DNA from: Betaproteobacteria bacterium
GTDB lineage: Bacteria > Pseudomonadota > Gammaproteobacteria > Burkholderiales > Ga0077523
Length of the DNA: 64,000 bases
NCBI GenBank assembly: GCA_016713305.1
Contig: JADJPK010000004.1
Span: forward strand, 248,001-312,000
Direction of reading: 5' to 3'
A model generated the notes under the pieces. That model did no database searches and was not told the DNA's origin. It saw only the letters and a list, made by a program, of their open reading frames with translations. Below, one piece after another: positions 61,054-64,000 of the stretch (position 1 is the stretch's first letter; every line of letters starts with the position of its first letter). The position numbers were made by a program, and so were the translations under genes.

Positions 61054-62019
61054 TCAGTCCGCCAGCGCCCCTCCGCAGCTGGACCCCTGGCCGGCGGTGC
61101 AGCCATAACAGTGGTCCGCGACCGCGATGGCGTTGCCCTCGAGGTCGCGGGCGAGAAGATCGCCGATGCGCACGCGCGGCCGGGCGCCCAGCGCGAGGGG
61201 CAGCCCCAGCATCTGATTGAAGTCGCAGTCGTACACCCAGCCCTGCCAGTCGACGGAAACGAGCGAGCGGCACATCACGGATTCGAGGTTCGAGGCCGAA
61301 TGGCTGCGCCTGAGCAGCTCCATGTACGCGCCGAACTGTCCCTTGGACACGAGCGTGGATCCGAAACGCTGGATCGGCATGTTGGCCAGCGTGAACAGAC
61401 GGTTGAAGCGCACACCGAACTTCTCTCCCAGCTCCCGCCTGTAGTCCTGCTCGAGCCCGTCCTGGGCGGGGGGCAGCGAAGGGCCCTGCGGGTTGTAGAC
61501 CAGATTCAGCACGAGCCGGCCGCCGGCGTCTCCGTACCCGGCGCCATTCAGTTTTCGCAGGCCCTCGATGCTGCGCGCGTGCACGCCCTGTCCGCGCTGC
61601 CGGTCCACCAGTTCCTCCGAATAACAGGGCAGCGACGCGATCACCTCCACCTCGTGGGCCGCCAGGAACGCCGCCAGATCTTCCTGTCCCGGCTCGCCCA
61701 GGATGGTGAGATTGCAGCGGTCGATCACGTGCCGGCCCAGGGCGCGGGCGGCGGATACGAGCCAGCGGAAGTGCGCGTTGAGTTCCGGCGCTCCGCCGGT
61801 GATGTCCAGCGTCTGCGCCCCGGAGGCCGCGAGGAAATCCACGATCTGGCGGGCCGTATCCAATGTCATGGACTCCGTCCGGTCCGGCCCCGCGTTCACG
61901 TGACAGTGCAGGCAGGTCTGGTTGCAGCGGTATCCGACGTTGACCTGTACCGTGGACAGGCGGCCGCGCCGGATGGGAGGAAAGTCCGTCGTCTTGAGCA
62001 GCGGCAGGGTGGCGTGCAT
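61054..62019 (-). CDS. arsS: ArsS-type radical SAM protein (arsenosugar biosynthesis family)
   Basis: A 321-residue radical SAM protein of the ArsS (TIGR04167/DUF3641) family, which in arsenosugar biosynthesis builds the ribofuranose part onto a methylated arsenical, or acts in a related selenium-linked process. The [4Fe-4S] cysteines are in CNQTCLHCHVNAGPDRTE near residues 32-49. The SAM GGxP-like TGGAPELNAHFRW follows near 75, and the C-terminal cysteine-rich motif HCYGCTAGQGSSCGGAL ends the protein; all these cysteines are ordinary TGT/TGC codons. Start ATG 62019. It heads the cluster with the TVP38 fusion. No arsenite methyltransferase gene is visible. Confidence 0.88.
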   Translation of the reverse strand: MHATLPLLKTTDFPPIRRGRLSTVQVNVGYRCNQTCLHCHVNAGPDRTESMTLDTARQIVDFLAASGAQTLDITGGAPELNAHFRWLVSAARALGRHVIDRCNLTILGEPGQEDLAAFLAAHEVEVIASLPCYSEELVDRQRGQGVHARSIEGLRKLNGAGYGDAGGRLVLNLVYNPQGPSLPPAQDGLEQDYRRELGEKFGVRFNRLFTLANMPIQRFGSTLVSKGQFGAYMELLRRSHSASNLESVMCRSLVSVDWQGWVYDCDFNQMLGLPLALGARPRVRIGDLLARDLEGNAIAVADHCYGCTAGQGSSCGGALAD

Positions 62020-62050
62020 GTGTCGATTCTCTCCAGGGATGCGGCGAGTA

Positions 62051-62084
62051 TAGGGAAGGTCCGTTCGATCGACGCGGATTCGCG
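62051..62084 (+). repeat. Dispersed intergenic motif, copy 6
   Basis: Begins TAGGGAAGGTCCGTTCGATC and ends GCGGATTCGCG. It lies 32 bases upstream of the arsS start codon in the 290-base gap before ureAB. Confidence 0.6.
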
Positions 62085-62117
62085 ATTTCGAACGGGGCCC
62101 TTCCGCCGCGGCGGCGG

Positions 62118-62137
62118 ACCGTACGCGCTTGTACGGT
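62118..62137. promoter_or_regulatory. Perfect inverted repeat upstream of the urease genes
   Basis: ACCGTAC (62118-62124) and GTACGGT (62131-62137) are perfect 7-bp arms around the six-base loop GCGCTT. The site lies 172 bases upstream of ureAB and 99 bases upstream of arsS. It has the form of a dimeric regulator's operator but could be a weak hairpin. Confidence 0.4.
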
Positions 62138-62309
62138 CGTGCTCTCCGTTCGGATGCGGTCTCGCGGTCCGGCGCACGAAGGCCGCTCCCCGACGAAACC
62201 TCCGCATTGCGCGCGCCGGGAGCGCGCATCGCGATGGTGCGCATGTAGCCCGCGGGCGGATCGGGGACTACGCTCACGGCAATTCGCACTCCGGGAGACC
62301 GTTGCCGTG

Positions 62310-63005
62310 ATGAATCTCACCCCCACCGAACAGGAACGACTCACGATCTTCACGGCAGCAGAACTGGCGCGCCGATACCGGTCACTGGGTATCCGGCTGA
62401 GCCATCCCGAGGCGGTCGCCCTCATCGCCGACGAAACGCTCACCGCCGCCAGGCGCGGGCTGTCGCACGCCGACGTGCTCGCCTACGGCGCGAGCCTGCT
62501 CACCACCGACGACGTCGAACCGGGGGTGGCTGGAATGATTCCCTTCGTCGCGGTGGAGCCCACGTTTGCCGAAGGCACCAAGCTGGTGGTCGTGTTCGAT
62601 CCGGTCAAACCGGGCAGCCGGCCCGCCACGGACGAGCCGGTGCCCGGCGAGATCATCCCGGCGCAGGGCGAGATAGAACTCAATGCAGGCAGGCGGCAGG
62701 TACGGCTTTCCGTGGTCAACACCGGCGACCGGACCATCCAGGTGCGCAGCCACGCCCACTTCTTCGAAGTGAACCGCGCACTGGAATTCGACCGGGCCCG
62801 GGCCTTCGGCATGCGCCTGGACCGGCCGTCGGGAACCGGCGTGCGCTTCGAACCGGGCGTGAGGGTCGAAGTGGATCTCGTGGCATTCGGCGGCAGCGGC
62901 GAGGTTCACGGGTTCGGCGACCTGACCAACGGGCCCGTCAACGACACGGACGTTCGCGATCGCGCGCTGGCGCGGGCGCGTTCGGCCGGCTACCGGGGAG
63001 CGTGA
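62310..63005 (+). CDS. ureAB: Fused urease gamma-beta subunit (UreA-UreB)
   Basis: The 231-residue product joins two urease subunits. The first 100 residues match UreA (LTPTEQERLTIFTAAELARRY, then VALIADETLTAARRG and GVAGMIPFVAVEPTFAEGTKLVVV). Residues 112-231 match UreB (EPVPGEIIPAQGEIELNAGR, NTGDRTIQVRSHAHFFEVNRALEFDR, RLDRPSGTGVRFEPG). A short linker of about 10 residues joins them. Separate ureA and ureB genes are the norm in proteobacteria, and fused forms are known in Helicobacter and in some actinobacteria. The ATG at 62310 has a second in-frame GTG directly before it. ureC begins one base after the stop. Confidence 0.92.
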   Translation: MNLTPTEQERLTIFTAAELARRYRSLGIRLSHPEAVALIADETLTAARRGLSHADVLAYGASLLTTDDVEPGVAGMIPFVAVEPTFAEGTKLVVVFDPVKPGSRPATDEPVPGEIIPAQGEIELNAGRRQVRLSVVNTGDRTIQVRSHAHFFEVNRALEFDRARAFGMRLDRPSGTGVRFEPGVRVEVDLVAFGGSGEVHGFGDLTNGPVNDTDVRDRALARARSAGYRGA

Positions 63006-63006
63006 C

Positions 63007-64000
63007 ATGGCGAAGATATCGCGCGCCGCGTACGCGAGCCTGTACGGCCCGACGGCCGGGGACATGGTCCGTCTTGCCGACACCTCCCTCCTGGCGGAGG
63101 TGGAACACGACTTCACACGCTATGGCGACGAGCTGACGACCGGGGCGGGGAAGGTCATGCGGGACGGCGAAGGATTCGAGCCGACCGGCACGTACGCCTC
63201 CGGCGCGCTGGACATGGTGGTACAGAACGCGACCATCATCGATGCAGTGGCCGGCATCGTGAAGGCCGACATCGGCATCCGCGACGGCCGCATCGTGGGA
63301 ATCGGCAAGGCCGGCAACCCGAAGATCATGGATGGCGTGGATCCGCGGCTGCGCTGCGGGCCGAACACGACCGTGGTGCACGCCGACGGATTCGTCGTCA
63401 CTGCGGGCGGGGTCGAGGCCCACGCTCACTTCATCTCGCCGCAGCAGTGCTGGCACGCGCTGGCCGGCGGGACGACCACGATGATCGGCATGACGCCCGG
63501 CCCGCACTTCGACGTGAGCTGCTCGGGGCCCAACGTGCTGGGCCGGCTGATCCAGGGCGCGGACGAGTTCCCGCTCAATTTCGGCTTCCTCGGCCGCGGC
63601 TGCATGGACCCCGGCGCGGTGGAGGAATCCGTCGCGGGCGGGGCCCTGGGCGTGAAGATCCACGAGGACTACGGCGCCTCTCCCGCCATCATCGACGGCT
63701 CGCTGCGCGCCGCGGACCGCAACGACTTCTCGGTGCACATCCATACCGACACCATCAACGAGTTCGGCTACTGCGAGGACACGCTGCGGGTGATCGGCGA
63801 ACGCACGATCCACATGTATCACACCGAGGGTGCCGGCGGCGGACACGCGCCGGATCTGCTGCGCGTGAACGGTTTCGCCAACGTGATTCCTTCGTCCACG
63901 AACCCCACCAATCCTTTCACCCCGGCAGGCCTGGACGAGGGACTGCCGATGACGATGCTCGCGCACTTCCTCAACTTCTCCATCCCCGAGGACATCGCCT
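63007..64000 (+). CDS. ureC: Divergent urease alpha subunit UreC (C-terminus cut by window edge)
   Basis: About 331 residues are visible of a protein normally 565-570 aa long. It begins with the UreC start (KISRAAYASLYGPTAGDMVRLADTSL). The nickel ligands are present: the HxH pair in EAHAHFISPQQ near 140, the carbamylated Lys in GVKIHEDYG near 217, and the His residues in VHIHTDTINEFGY and MYHTEGAGGGHAPD. But the active-site flap motif, canonically MVCHHLD, reads MLAHFLN here, so the flap cysteine is Ala while the catalytic His is kept. The ligand-proximal loop after HFISPQQ is also shortened. I would call it a divergent urease or urease-like hydrolase. No accessory ureDEFG genes are in view. 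Confidence 0.88.
   Translation, partial: MAKISRAAYASLYGPTAGDMVRLADTSLLAEVEHDFTRYGDELTTGAGKVMRDGEGFEPTGTYASGALDMVVQNATIIDAVAGIVKADIGIRDGRIVGIGKAGNPKIMDGVDPRLRCGPNTTVVHADGFVVTAGGVEAHAHFISPQQCWHALAGGTTTMIGMTPGPHFDVSCSGPNVLGRLIQGADEFPLNFGFLGRGCMDPGAVEESVAGGALGVKIHEDYGASPAIIDGSLRAADRNDFSVHIHTDTINEFGYCEDTLRVIGERTIHMYHTEGAGGGHAPDLLRVNGFANVIPSSTNPTNPFTPAGLDEGLPMTMLAHFLNFSIPEDIA

Noticed and set aside
61054..61120. ArsS as a selenoprotein
   Set aside because: The C-terminal cysteine motif is encoded by ordinary TGT/TGC codons with no in-frame TGA, although homologues in other species can carry selenocysteine.

Overview
This window is a dense, high-G+C bacterial chromosome segment with about 60 protein genes. 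Its content points to a betaproteobacterium-like Gram-negative. SecB, SlmA, MnmC, TrmL, an MshE-type pilus ATPase, a PglL-type O-oligosaccharyltransferase, outer-membrane phospholipases A and an EnvC amidase activator all occur here. The gene order gpsA-secB-grxC-rhodanese-(gpm)-envC-ctpA resembles the proteobacterial gpsA/secB/grxC/yibN/gpm/envC neighbourhood. I see no tRNA, rRNA, CRISPR array, intact insertion sequence or prophage. Most genes look like core or metabolic genes, although several neighbourhoods are unusual.

Layout. 1-19.7 kb: mshE (cut by the left edge), trmL, an ABC exporter, gpsA-SH3-secB, nnrS, trxC, grxC-rhodanese-pglL, then divergent gpmA-envC-ctpA-moeB, slmA with a downstream unknown, a GST, a HAD phosphatase and a MazG-like pyrophosphohydrolase. 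19.7-30 kb: a dipeptide-type ABC uptake operon (dppABCDF order on the minus strand), a GMC oxidoreductase, queF, a YbdK-type ligase and a CPA2 antiporter. 30-38.6 kb: a minus-strand block DUF3429-ppk2-ptb-(repeats)-ackA-guaD, in which high-energy phosphate enzymes overlap translationally, followed by two tandem pldA paralogues and a DAO-type oxidase. 38.8-52 kb: a flavin monooxygenase, a VOC protein, mnmC, a MhpD-like hydratase, a kinase-HDOD-GAF fusion, an HpcH-type aldolase, an amidase and a FIST sensor protein. 52-64 kb: ppa, a large hybrid histidine kinase, and a cluster matching the radical-SAM (ArsS) plus TIGR03169, TIGR04282 and TIGR04283 arsenosugar/selenodomain-associated set with a TVP38-reductase fusion. 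The window ends with a fused ureAB gene and the first two thirds or so of a divergent ureC, cut by the right edge.

Two global signals deserve attention. First, eight otherwise well-conserved genes (gpsA, nnrS, envC, dppD, mnmC, the kinase-HDOD-GAF gene, the HpcH aldolase and ppa) are each broken by small indels. Most are one missing C or G in a short homopolymer. Because gpsA and ppa are normally needed for growth, I read these mainly as sequencing or assembly errors and annotate each gene across its full extent. Second, a short dispersed motif (about 31-34 nt, core AGGGAAGGTCYGATCGA) occurs at least six times in this window, always between genes, in both orientations. I do not recognise it; it may be a mobile-element remnant or a regulatory or structural repeat.
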